NCBI GenBank assembly: GCA_035079385.1
Contig: JAVHKY010000028.1
Location: forward strand, 7,378,001 to 7,442,000
DNA length: 64,000 bases
Direction of reading: 5' to 3'
Source: Aspidiotus rigidus
Lineage: Eukaryota > Arthropoda > Insecta > Hemiptera > Diaspididae
Part shown: positions 23,573-34,543 of the stretch, piece after piece
Layout of the letters: every line of letters begins with the position of its first letter
Position numbering within the stretch: position 1 is the stretch's first letter
Position numbers and translations under genes: made by a program
The notes under the pieces: generated by a model
Seen by the model: only the letters and a program-made list of their open reading frames with translations
What the model was told of the DNA's origin: nothing
Database searches by the model: none

Positions 23573-26495
23573 TCAAAAAATCAAAAAATTAACATTAAAA
23601 ATTAATGCACATAAAAAATCATATAATAATTGAAAGACTAAAAAATTTCAATAGGTAATAAAAATCAATTTGTAAGCGCGCATTTGGCTTTGTCCGGCCT
23701 GCTGTGTTTCCTTCTTGACCGAGTGGTATCATTTTGCCTCAAGTGGCGCCAACAGCAACCTCAGCCGAATGCATATCCCCATTGGATGTTACTTCAATAT
23801 GCAATCTATTAGTCATTTTGTTGTAGTAGACAATCGACCTTGACACAAAGAACCGTCCAATCCACTAAGATGAACTGAAAGTCAGCGGGGAAGTGTTGCA
23901 GCTCAAAAGAAGATGTTATAATTCAAAGTCTAGAAATGAGTCGTATTAAGTATTTTTCATGTCCAGAAACAAAAGAAAAGGATCCTATTTTTTGATGCGC
24001 TTTACTTTTCAACAGTACGCGTCAAGACCAAGGATACGATAGCTACGAGTTGTATCGAATATCTATCATCTTGATTTAGCAATAGGATGAAATGAAAAAT
24101 TAAGAATCAACAAACAAAATTGTTTGCCCCCCTGAGGAAAATTTACTCTTCCACCCATGGTGGTTATGACTAAAGTTGTGGTGAAAAAGAAAGCAGCTGA
24201 TGTTGCTACGAGACCAGAATTTTTCGACAATTTGGATGTGAATGTGCATGCGGATATTTTCGAGGTTGGAAAAGGAAGAAGAAAGAAGTGGTGTTTTAAA
24301 GGTTCTGAAAGAATGATGCAGAAGATTTTTTTCCCCTTCCAAATACGTCTAATTAATTTTACCCTATATCCCGAGAGTACAGTATACGCATGTTGTAAAA
24401 ATGTTATACACTCGCATTTTATGTCACTTGATCCGTTTCTGTGCTGATTAAACGCGAATCATAAATTTCTGAAAGATAGATGAAGATGTTCGTCTGGGAG
24501 TGTTTATTGCCTTCATATTTCGTAACGCGTAATTCGGAAAGCTCAATTTTTTGGTGGAATTACTTTACGGTAGGTATATACTATGCCATAGTAAATTAGG
24601 CGGCGATCATTCTTCTCGTACCTGTATCGCATTAGCGAGTTATAATATTACCTATGTCCTTTGACCATTCGATCGGTAAATGTCGACCACTGATGGGACC
24701 TATAATCAAAGTCCAATTAGATGGCGTCGATAATGGAAGTAGGCACACACGCACCGTGAGGGCGAATTGATCTTTAATGACATAGTCTACTCCACAACAC
24801 GTATACATATAGTCTCGAAACTTTTTTCATTTTTTTTTTTTGTCGGACTAACGTCCTAAAGCATACTCTAGAACTGATCCGCGCACTCTCAATATTGTAC
24901 CTACGATTTTACCGTAACGTTTTCAGTCTGTCCGTCAAAGAAGAAAACATTTCGTGTAATGTTGTTTGCTTTCTCGATGTACGGGAAATAAATAAGGATA
25001 CCGGAATACCGCGTTCAAATTGTATTTCCACTCTTCATGCACGTTCGATATGGCATCGACTATAGGAATTAGGGTCGGTCGATGAATTATATTATGCAGA
25101 TTAATCGAGGACACAATGCAGGAATTAGGTTTCAAAAATCGTAGGTCGTATTTATGAAAATTACCCTTATATTCTTTTTCAAGTGTAAATCTTATTCGTG
25201 TATATCTGATCAGGAAACAGTCTTAACTATAGGTTCACTCTATTCCTCTCGAGATTTGTGTAATCGACGGAAAAGTCTACAATTATTTTCGGCAAGTTAG
25301 TAATCTCACACTTAGCTTGCTTGTGTGGGTATACGAATACCGTGATGAGTACGAAGAGTGTATACGCGTATCATCGATCGTCGTCTTTATTACCGAGTTT
25401 TGATTAATCAGCCGGTGTCAAATTGGAATTCCCTTGCCGAATGAAGCGCGTGAAAAATCGAGTCAGTATATACGGTTTTCAATTCGATTAAAAATTTTCT
25501 TATCTTTGTTGCGTTCTCGTCTCTCCCTCGAGCGATTTAATTACCCTTAGCGCGCGACAGAAGAAGGAGAAGAGGTGATGTGTGCTCGAGACAAGAGGAG
25601 TACCAAGGAGGAGAAAAGAATAATCGGTCGGCTCTCTATATCGCGCGTATATTTCATATCCTCGCGTCGTATTTCGATACCGCAAATACGAAAACTTGGA
25701 AAAACTCAATTAATCGCGCGAATATTAAAACGTCAGTCGAAATTAAAGAGCCGACTAAGTGTACGCGTTTAGTTTAGAAATGAATAATCACACGTCAGAT
25801 AGCGGTTGAAACGAAAATGTCTACGTAAACTATAACACTCCCAGAAAGGGAAATGCTTCTCCGGTAGATGTGCGAACTCCTGAATAGTCTTCGTTCGCGC
25901 GAGTACAAATCAGTACAGGACTTATATATGCCAGCGACAGCTCTCTTTTTTCCTTTCTCCGATTCTCGCCTGCCTCGGTGAAATTAAAATGACGCGCAGA
26001 TCAAAGTAGGTTATTAATGTTTCATTTAAAAGGCGCTTCGAGTTGTTATAAGTTGACAAAATGATAACATTACGATATCTATAGCTTGATAGCGAGTTGA
26101 TGCTTTTAGCGAGTACAGCGAAACAAATAACGTACATGTAACGTCGCTGGCAACAAAATACAGGCGAAAAAGTGACATTTTGAAGATATCGAGACTCGTG
26201 CGATGTAATAAGTTCTCTCTCCCTCTCTGTCACCCCTACTACTTTTCACACACGTTTGATGATGTTATACGCGAGCATTCCTCGTTTTTTTCCCTTCCGA
26301 TAACTATAACTCACGCAAAGCATCTTATATTAAGATATCGCGACAATTACGAGATAATGTTTTTGGCGTTAGTCAAAGAGTTGCAATTTATGACGAGCAT
26401 AAATACCTACGCACAGATTGAATATAACGAGCATCAAAATGACTAAGTTTCAGTCACTATACGGAGCATTCGGAACTTCTTCGTCGCTCATACTT
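23573..26495. other. Intergenic DNA, no gene recognised
   Basis: A frame at 24157-24447 starts with a Lys- and Val-rich segment but has no recognisable domain. The stretch 25500-26300 is CpG-containing and repeat-free and could be near a host gene outside the window. Confidence 0.4.
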
Positions 26496-26499
26496 GTAT

Positions 26500-26888
26500 A
26501 CACTCGATTCCCAACAAGACTTACAAATTTCATCTCGAAACTACGGAATACTCCTCGGATTACATTTTGATCTAAAGCTCACTTGGGCCCCTACATTAAA
26601 ATCGTCAAAGCTAAATGCACCAGCGCTCTCGATATTATAAATTTTTTTTCTGACCCCTCAAAAGGCTGCAACAGAAAATTTCTCCTCCAACTATACAAAA
26701 GCCATATCCGCTCTAGATTGGACTTCATCGTCCCAATACATGACTCAGCCAACAAATCCCTCCTGCGTAGCTCATTCTGAGTAATTCTCATTTTCCATTC
26801 TTAAAACAAGGCCTGCCTGACCTCTTGCTTGACCAGCAAAGCCTAATCCTTTTATGTCCTCTTCTTTACTTTGAACACCACTGCTTTC
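26500..26888 (+). pseudogene. LINE RT C-terminal fragment
   Basis: A frame at 26583-26780 reads VKAKCTSALDII, then LLQLYKSHIRSRLDF. This matches the thumb/connection region after the RT of jockey/I-type LINEs (usually KAKC.KALNILK...LYKSLIRSRLDYG). The upstream frame near 26550 (LGLHFDLKLTW) is displaced by a frameshift. It probably belongs to the RNase H-bearing LINE family found elsewhere in the window. It is cut at about 26888 by the PLE complex. Confidence 0.6.
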
Positions 26889-26957
26889 TAATTAGAAGTT
26901 AAATACTCCGAAGAGTAAACGAAAGAAAACACTGCAAAAACCGCAAAAATTTGAAAA

Positions 26958-26998
26958 CACACGAGCGCTTTCGGCTAAACGGCCATTCTCAAGAGACG
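26958..26998 (-). ncRNA. Hammerhead-ribozyme-like motif of PLE-beta
   Basis: On the minus strand the sequence runs TTGAGAATGGCCGTTTAGCCGAAAGCGCTCGTG. It has a 3-bp stem GGC/GCC closing a loop, then GAAA, then the palindrome AGCGCT. The 5' core is TTGAGAA rather than canonical CUGANGA, so activity is doubtful. Confidence 0.45.
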
Positions 26999-27033
26999 GA
27001 AAGCAGCTGAACCCAACACCAACAAGAACAAGT

Positions 27034-27175
27034 TGACGCCTTTGAGCAAAACTCGACCAAGCGACGTGATAACAATCTGGAGAACTGAAGAAATGTTCCT
27101 TTACTATAAGCAGAGAATTCTCCTTTTCTCCAGATCGTTATCATGTTGCTTGGTCGAGTTTTGCTTAAAGACGTC
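27034..27175. mobile_element. 142-bp MITE with 5-bp TSD inside PLE-beta 3' UTR
   Basis: The arms at about 27035-27092 and 27118-27175 are inverted repeats (GACG(C/T)CTTT(G/A)AGCAAAACTCG onward), leaving a loop of about 25 bp. The flanks are CAAGT at 27029-27033 and again at 27176-27180. The related PLE copy at 31400-31440 shows the uninterrupted site with one CAAGT-like sequence, which confirms the insertion. No ORF. Confidence 0.85.
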
Positions 27176-29011
27176 CAAGTGACATCGAAGGAGATCATGA
27201 CTGAACTAGCGAGTCATCAAAATGTGAATCATCCTCGTAGACTAATTCATTCAATCCCTCTTCAGGAATATACCTGTTCAACACGGAGACGTCTTTATTA
27301 TTCCGGTGTCTACAAATTTCAATTTCCTCTAGAGCCATTCGTTTGAAGTACAAATTTTCCCTATGGAGGAGGACTTCGGACCCCTCTAAAAAACTATGGC
27401 CTTTTTCGATTAAATGGTCAGCAAAGGCCGACTCGCCCTCTCTTCTTTTAATCCACGACTTTTTGTGTTCATCGACTCTAATTTGGAGTTGACGGCAAGT
27501 CATACCTATATAAACGCACTGGCTATCACTACAGGCTACCCTAAAACCCCTCGCCACTCAAGCATCGGAATGTGGTCTTTTAATTTGACAAATAAGCTCT
27601 TGACCGTATTTGTACTGTGAAAGTGCGGTCTAAAGCCAACGGGACGGAGGACACGGCTCAACTCTGAAGAAAACTTGCCTAGGAATGGTAGCCTGATCCA
27701 CCGTTTTCTACTGAATCCCGGGGGAGGGTGGTCGTAGAGTCAAGACTTTTTCTGGTAAGTCTCCTACTAACCATAAATCAACGTCCAGCTTGACTTGATT
27801 CACACGGGCAAGGTGCTTTATATAGTCACGAGCTCCTTGTGGAACGAGGCCTGACTCAAGGGGAGGTGAGTGAAGCGATATATTAGGCTATTAAATGTAG
27901 CCATTTTCTGGGCAACAGACACGAAAGACGACCCATGGATAGCGATATCGGTCGATGTATCTTTTCAGTAAATCCCGAATTCATGGACACCGTCAATGAC
28001 GGAAATAGTTAAGTCCAAAAAATTTGTAGAAGAGCCACCAACTTTCAGTGTAAATTTGATGGAAGGGTATAAGCTATTTAAATAAGCAAGAAACTCAGTA
28101 AGGAGTTCTGCTGGACCAGTCCACACACACAAGATGTTGTCAACGTACCTGCGCCAATAGAAAACATTGCCCAAAACCACCTGGCCCGAAGAGAATAAGT
28201 CAAGCTCAAATTTGGGACGTGAACCCCTCCGATATGAGAGAACCCAAAGGGGATCCCCAGCTCTTCGGGAAACTCAAAAAACTTCCCATCGAATTTACAG
28301 AAGTTAAAGGACCAACAAATTTTCAATAGGTCAAAAAATTCACTTATTTCCTCATGGGGGCACCGGATTTAACAAGCAAGTCTCCTATCCGTTGTAAAGT
28401 AATAGTCCTAGGGATGTTGGGAAAAAGCCCAAAAACATCGAAGGAGGATAAAATCGAACCCAAAGGGGAACATACATCCTTCAATTGGTCCGCTAGGATG
28501 CCCGAGTTCAAAACTGAATAGGGAGATTCCAACTCCACTCGAGATTTAAACCACTGGTCTAAGAATATAGTGAGAGAGTAGGTCGGGGAGGAAACGAACA
28601 AGACGACCGGTCTCATTGGGATATTTTCTTCATGCACTTTGGGCAACCCATGAAGAAGGGGAGGAACCGGGTTGAGTGGTTGAGTTCCAGAATGGCCTTC
28701 TTTGTTAGAGGGCTCTTAATGATGACTTTACTATCATTAATGAGACTCCTGACTTCTTTTACAAACTTAGGAAAGCTGAATAGGGCATTCTCCTGAGCAC
28801 CACATTGAGCGAGCACGTCGTAACCTGGGAGATGTAAGAGGATTTCTCCATAATTACGACGGTATTCCCTTCGTTAGCCTTAGTAATAATTGACCTCCTC
28901 AAATCTTTGATTAGATCACTCTCCTCTTTACTTACGCTGGGGAGGGGAGTGCTACGGACCATTTCAGCACATTTTTTCTGGATATTAATTTCAGGAGGCT
29001 TGAGAGGGGGG

Positions 29012-29286
29012 GGGGTGTTTATAGGGTAGCCTGTGGTGATTGCTCGAGTGTTTATATAAATGGGTATGACTAGCCGTAAACTCCAAATTAGAGTCGATGA
29101 ATACAAGAAGGCGTGGAATAAAAGAAAAGAGGGTGAGTCAGCCTTTGCTGACTATTTAATCGAAAAAGGCCATCGTTTTAAAGAGAGGTCTGAAGTCCTC
29201 CTCTATAGGGAAAATTCGTACTTCCAACGAATGGCTCTGGAGGAAATTTAAATTTTCAGACACCGGAGTAATAAAGACGTCACGTG
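29012..29286 (+). pseudogene. Penelope-like element (type beta), plus copy, first part
   Basis: The plus-strand GIY-YIG region starts near 29012 (VACGDCSSVYI), passes SRKLQIRVDEYKKAW and SAFADYLIEKGH, and reaches HRSNKDVT before it is interrupted. A frame break near 29058 removes the YIG glycine context. The continuation of the same C terminus is found at 31316. Confidence 0.8.
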
Positions 29287-31329
29287 AACGCGAAAGACGA
29301 ATACTCCGACGTGGAGTAAAGCATGCAAACCGCAGAAAAATAAAAGACGACGAGCGCTTTCGGTTAATAAACCATCTTCAAGCCTGAAATGAAAGCAACT
29401 GACGAAAAAATGAGAAGAACAAGGTATTAAGATCGTCCGAACGAGAAATCACGGTGTGAGTCATAAACCAGTTCGATCAGGCCATCTTCCGGAATGAACG
29501 AGTTGAGTACAGTGATACCGTCAGTGTTGAGATGACGCATTATCTCTATATTCTCGAGGGCGATGCGCTTACGGTAGGAATTCTCCTTATGGAGGAGCTT
29601 TTCGGATCCCTCGCGGAAGCTGTGGTCGCTGTTTATTAAGTGATCGGCGAAAGCTGACTTCCCTAAGTGTCCCTTCTTCCAAGACTTCAGGTGCTCAGCT
29701 ACTCTAACTTTCATTTGGCGGCTGGTCTCACCAATATAAAAGCCTCCACAATCCTCACATTCCAACTTATAAACACCACTCCTCTCATCGACAGGTATGG
29801 GGTCCTTCAGTCTCACAAACAACCTCTTGACTGTGGTAGGGTTGTAAAACGCGGGTCTGAAGCCAAATGGGTGAAGGGCCCGACCCGATTGCAGGGAGAA
29901 CTTCCCCAGGAAAGAGAGACTGATCCAACGCAAACGGCGATCACGGATCGTGTCTCGGGGGAGGGAGGTGGTGGAATCCAGGAGGCTCCTCGTAACTTTC
30001 CTCCGAACCATCATGTCAACGTCGACATTGACCCCATTCACTCTGGCCAGGTGTTTTATTGTGAATAACTCTTTCTTGAAGACAGACTGACTTAAAGGAA
30101 TACGAGTCAGTCTGTGAACTAGGCTATGAAAGGCAGCCATCTTTTGAGCAACAGGACCGAACGAACCACCGTGGACTAAAACATCGGTCGTAGTATCTTT
30201 CCTGTAAATTCCAAACTTATGGATACCGTCCATTATAGAGATCGATAAATCCGAAAAGTTAATAAAAAATACCCCTATTTCCAACGTAAATTTGATGGAA
30301 GGATTCCAGGAATTGAGATACCTCAGAAACTCACCAAGGAGATCTGGCTGACCAGTCCAGGTACATGGAACGTCATCAACGTACTTAGTGAATATGATTA
30401 AGTAAAACTTGGTTCGAGGAAAAGAGGTCAAGTTCAAACTTAGACAAGAAAATTTCGGAGATGAGAAAGCCTAGTGGTGATCCAATGGGGATCCCTACTT
30501 CATCAGGGAACTCGAAAAATTTCCCTTCAAATTTACAGTAGTTGGGGGACCAGCAAGTGTTCCAAAGATCGAAAAATTCATGAAGTTCATTATGAGGAAT
30601 GTTGGCTTTGACGAGTAGCTCACCCATACGCTGGATGGCAGCAGCCTTAGGAATATTCGGGAACAAACCAACAACATCAAACGAGCAGATGGTCGTTCCC
30701 GGGGGAAGACTTACATCCTTGAGGACGTCAGTTAAAGAGGCCGAATTCAAGACCGAATGAGGGGATTCAAAATCAATTCGATTTTTGAACCAACGGTCAG
30801 GAATTTGGCAAGGAGGTAGGTAGGAGAGGAGACGAAAGAAACAACGGCTCGCATCGGGGTATTGTTCTTATGCACTTTAGGCAGCCCGTACAAGAGGGGG
30901 GGTGTGGGGTTAGGAACAAGGAAAGCTTTTTTTCAAAGCAGGAGTTTTGATAACAGTCTCACTCCTGTTGATGACACTCCTAACTTCTTTGACGTGCTTA
31001 GGAAAGCTGAAATCCTCACTCTCTTTAGCACCTTACTGCTGTAGGACTTCATGGACCTTAGAAGAATAGGCCGACCTCTCCATCACTACAACAGCGTTGC
31101 CCTTGTCAGCCTTAGTGACGATCAAATCTCCTTCTTTCATCTTCCTCCTTAAACCCTGAATCACTCCTCCCAAATTATTACTCATGCGAGGGAGGTGGTT
31201 ATTACGGACTAATTCGGCACAGACTTTCTGGGTATTAAACCCAGGACCAATCTTAACCGCAAGATCCACAACAACATTGTTATTATTTATTATGGATAGC
31301 CGATTCGTTTAATTTAAAGACGTCACGTG
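29273..31329. repeat. 14-bp target-site duplication around inserted PLE
   Basis: AAAGACGTCACGTG occurs at 29273-29286 and again at 31316-31329, exactly at the two edges of the minus-strand PLE-gamma copy. The host reading frame (C terminus of PLE-beta) continues across when one duplicate is ignored. Confidence 0.9.
29287..31315 (-). pseudogene. Penelope-like element (type gamma), 5'-truncated copy
   Basis: This is a close relative of the intact element at 54945-57772. It covers the protein from about residue 205 (DLAVKIGPGFNTQKV) to the C terminus, but in several frames: 31269-31033, 30750-30385 and 30437-29427. YVDD and GVY...YIGETSRQ are intact. The breaks are frameshifts near 30400, 30830 and 31030. 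The 5' edge (31260-31315) carries a short inverted piece of the element start (GGCTATCCATA) fused to internal sequence, a truncation with inversion. The 3' UTR with the hammerhead-like motif lies at 29348-29385. Confidence 0.9.
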
Positions 31330-31752
31330 TTGAACTAGTATATTCCTGAGGAGGGATTGATTGAATTAGTCTATGAGGATGATTCACATTTTGATGACTC
31401 GCTGGTTCAGTCATGATCTCCTTCGATGTTACTTGTCCTTGTTGGTGTTGGGTTCAGTTGCTTTCCGTCACTTGAGAATGTCTGTTTAGCCGAAAGCGCT
31501 CGTGTGTTTTCAAATTTTTGCCAGTTTTGCAGTGTTTTCTTTCGTTTACTCTTCAAAGTATACCCTCTAATTATGGATAATCGCAACTTACAAAAATATA
31601 TTGATTCGACCACCGCTCTCTCCTCAGCAAGGAGCTCAAATGGTAGACGACGTGCTAGTAGGCGAAGAGCCTCCTCAGAGACAGTGCGATATGAACTAAT
31701 ACCGTTGGATCTTTTCCATCGCAAGCTCGGCTTATCTTGGGCCACCATATAA
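31316..31752 (+). pseudogene. Penelope-like element (type beta), plus copy, second part and next 5' end
   Basis: After the duplicated target site, the C terminus continues (YIPEEGLIELVYEDDSHFDDSLVQS, with one in-frame stop just before YIPEE) to a stop near 31416. The 3' UTR and hammerhead-like motif follow (31466-31506). Then a new ATG at 31573 opens MDNRNLQKYI, which matches the N terminus of the intact gamma protein (MDSRNLKERI). The frame ends at 31752. The 3' end of one unit is therefore joined to the 5' end of a second, truncated unit, the head-to-tail arrangement typical of PLEs. Confidence 0.8.
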
Positions 31753-34019
31753 AAGGATCAACAATCCGGTGCTTTGCCTCACTAGACCCTAATAGTAATA
31801 CAGTGTTGGTAATCTTAATTTCGACTGATATCTTCATGCTAGTAAATATCTGACCTATGATTCATTGTCAACGTTTAGGTCATCAAGTTGTTATACATAA
31901 ATTTCGCATATTTTAGTGACCATTATAGTATTCTTTTCTCTTCGCGTATTTATTGACAGATATTTTTATTACTTTGAAGAATGAATTGATTCTGTACATT
32001 GAATTCGGACCAATCATGCGCTAGGATCTCTATGATAGATTTTAAAAATTGATAGGAAAACCAGGGAAATTTGAATGTGTATCTCACGCTAAATTACTGT
32101 GTTGGTGTTAGTGTGTAATATTAGTTCTTTCAAAAGTGTTATTTTTATGCTAACCCTTTCGGATACGTCAAGGAAGATAAGCGAGTGTTTCGTCATGATC
32201 AGTTTGTCTTCATAGGTGATAATGCGAATATCCTGATCTGAACTCAGTCATCATTTTTCCTCCATTTCCATGATATTATAACTTCTATATTTGAACGTTT
32301 TTCTGACATCCCTCAAATTTAGACCAAAATCAGGGTGAAGACAAAACTTAGACTTGGTAAAACTCTCGATAGACGAATAAAATCAACCGTTTTTGAAGTA
32401 AATTCTGAATCTTTCTCAATGAGTATTTTCCATGTGTGAGACTCTAATGTAACTGGGTAGACGAGAACTTCTGGCACACGCAGAATTTTCGAGCTTCTCA
32501 CTCAAATTTTACGAATAAGAAATATAAATTACTACTTTCACATGTTTCACTCGATATACAACATACAATTCGATGCAGCGGATGCATATACTATATATAT
32601 ATCGTGTATATTGCCTTGATAGCAGATTTCAACCGAGAAGGTTTAGTTTTGCGATGAGAAATTTTCTAATTGTCGTATATATATATATAAGTTATACAAT
32701 TATACACGTTTGCATTATAGAAAAGAGCCGTAAACATTTGTGCTGATCGGAATATTTAACGTGGGAATCAGTTCCGCAACGCACGGTCGATCAATAGCAA
32801 GTTCTACGATATAAAGCAACTCATCATTGCAAAAATAAATTAACTAATAAGAGAACAAACAAGACGTGAACGAGTGAGAGAATGGGAAAGAAAAAAGGTT
32901 ACGTATATATAGTACGATACGCCAGTACGAACGATCACTCTGAATATTTAATTAGGAACGGTTTTAATAAATTCTTTCGGGGGTTGATTAGAACCCTTCT
33001 TGCTTTTTTTCGTCTCTCTACGCTTTTCTTCTTCGCTCGCTTTTAATCAATAGTCATGATCTGAATTACTAATTACGCATCTTGCGTTCCTGATGTACCA
33101 TTCTTTCAAAATGCTCGACTTGAGCAGTGTGTATGGATGAAGTACCTGATAGTATATTCTTTTGGACAGAACGCAACGTCTAATTTATTCAGCGAATACC
33201 GTACCTATCCTGTGCTACACATTACATTAGTTGACGACTTCAACGTACGTATTTTCGTACATATAACGCGTCGATGCGTGCATATTAAATAGACAATATC
33301 TATAGACGCAGGAAATTAGGTCTAAGGATTAAACTCCGTATTAAATATTCACAATATTCGACCGACGATGTTATTGTTTAATAACAGGTTTGGTATCCAT
33401 TTTCCCAGACTTTCGTATACGTACACACCTAGTGTAACTAACGTTTTTAAACTATAATATACGTACATCGATGTTTTTTATTTTATTAATTTAAAATGTT
33501 ATCAACGATTCTTGTCTGGATCATTCGCATATTTGATTATCATCAATTTTTTTTTGCAGACTGTAACAGTCGGTAGAAATTATTTATACAACATATGTTT
33601 ACAGGTATCAAGTTTAATTATGATCTATAACATTGATGGATGTGGCAAAAAATTAAACTATAACGTACTAGACATTTGAGATCCGAACTACATTTTCACA
33701 ACGTGCTTAATTATTCACACTCTTTGAATCACCCCAAACAAATTTGTTGAGTTCGATTCATTATTCTTGTTCAATGGCTGCCTAGAACGGTTTTCCAAAA
33801 TCGGATCCATAATTGGGGATTTTTCGAAGATGTACATTCGTCCACATTTGATTGCAATATTTAAAAACTCAGACTATCGAACCCGAAATTGTCTTCATTT
33901 TTATTTCAAAGCAGTACTTCCAGAAATCAGTGTTATAAAAAAAATTAACGAATTAATATGTATTATAATGTTCAAAAAAATCACAAAAAAATTAGATGGC
34001 ATTGCAGGACTGCAATGGT
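31753..34019. other. Intergenic DNA, no gene recognised
   Basis: AT-rich sequence with short TA runs near 32590 and 32680. A frame at 33767-34021 has no recognisable domain. No repeats with copies elsewhere in the window were noticed. Confidence 0.4.
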
Positions 34020-34245
34020 AGCGGGAACCCGCTGTCCCGAGTCCCCTAGAGCCTGAAGTTTTTTCAAGTCCTGAAAATCATGACGTGATAACGGAAGCCG
34101 TCGTCTTTCCAAGTCCGCTCCCATCATAGCTCAGAGGTAGGAATTTTTCCAAGTCCCTCTCCCCTCTCCGTGACGTCATCAACCTCGCTCGCGCTCGCGG
34201 ACGAAAATTTCCTGTAAATACCGCCAACAAAAGGGATAGCAGGTT
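34020..34245. repeat. Degenerate satellite-like segment
   Basis: Phrases such as TTTCCAAGTCC, CCCATCATAGCTC and GGAATTTTTCCAAGTCCCTCTC match the 45-bp satellite of the Foldback-like block in reduced form. A TGACGTCA occurs near 34172. Confidence 0.5.
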
Positions 34246-34543
34246 CCGCGCTAAAAAAAAATCAGAAATGCCCACTCCTTTGGAAGAACCTTCATACGTA
34301 TGACAAGGGAGCGGCTCACAAAAACCATACGAAATACAGCAGCTGCGGGCGTATTCGGCTGAATGAACTTCTTCAAACGTAAACGTAAGAAAGCGACTCA
34401 ACCCAACGCCAACGAAAACAGAAGAACTCGAAATAAGAATCATGATTGAACCAGCGAGTCATCACATCATTCTCATATATTAGTTCAATCAAACCCTCAT
34501 CAGGAATATACCTTGATACAAAAGTTGTATTCTACGAGAGAGT
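34246..34543 (-). pseudogene. PLE 3' end fragment interrupted by a MULE
   Basis: On the minus strand it reads from a PLE start-like piece (34513-34543) into the C-terminal codons (YIPDEGLIELIYEND) and the 3' UTR (CGCTGGTTCAATCATG), ending in a strongly degenerated hammerhead-like region near 34360. It was contiguous with the PLE at 35519 before the MULE inserted. Confidence 0.7.

Larger units (their letters stand above)
26889..29011 (-). pseudogene. Penelope-like element (type beta), minus copy
   Basis: On the minus strand the order from 29011 is an RT N-terminal region (KKCAEMVRSTPLPSV; NEGNTVVIMEKSSY), the PVVLFVSSPTY block near 28600, motif A (FDVFGLFPNIP) near 28430, GIPFG near 28250, motif C as RRYVDN near 28145, then GIY-YIG endonuclease (YIGMTCRQLQIRVDEHKKSW through SAFADHLIEKGHSF) at 27557-27195. 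Several frameshifts break the RT, and the second catalytic Asp is Asn. The 3' terminus (26889-27033) carries the hammerhead-like motif. A 142-bp MITE sits in the 3' UTR. At 29011 it meets an inverted PLE copy head-on. Confidence 0.85.
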
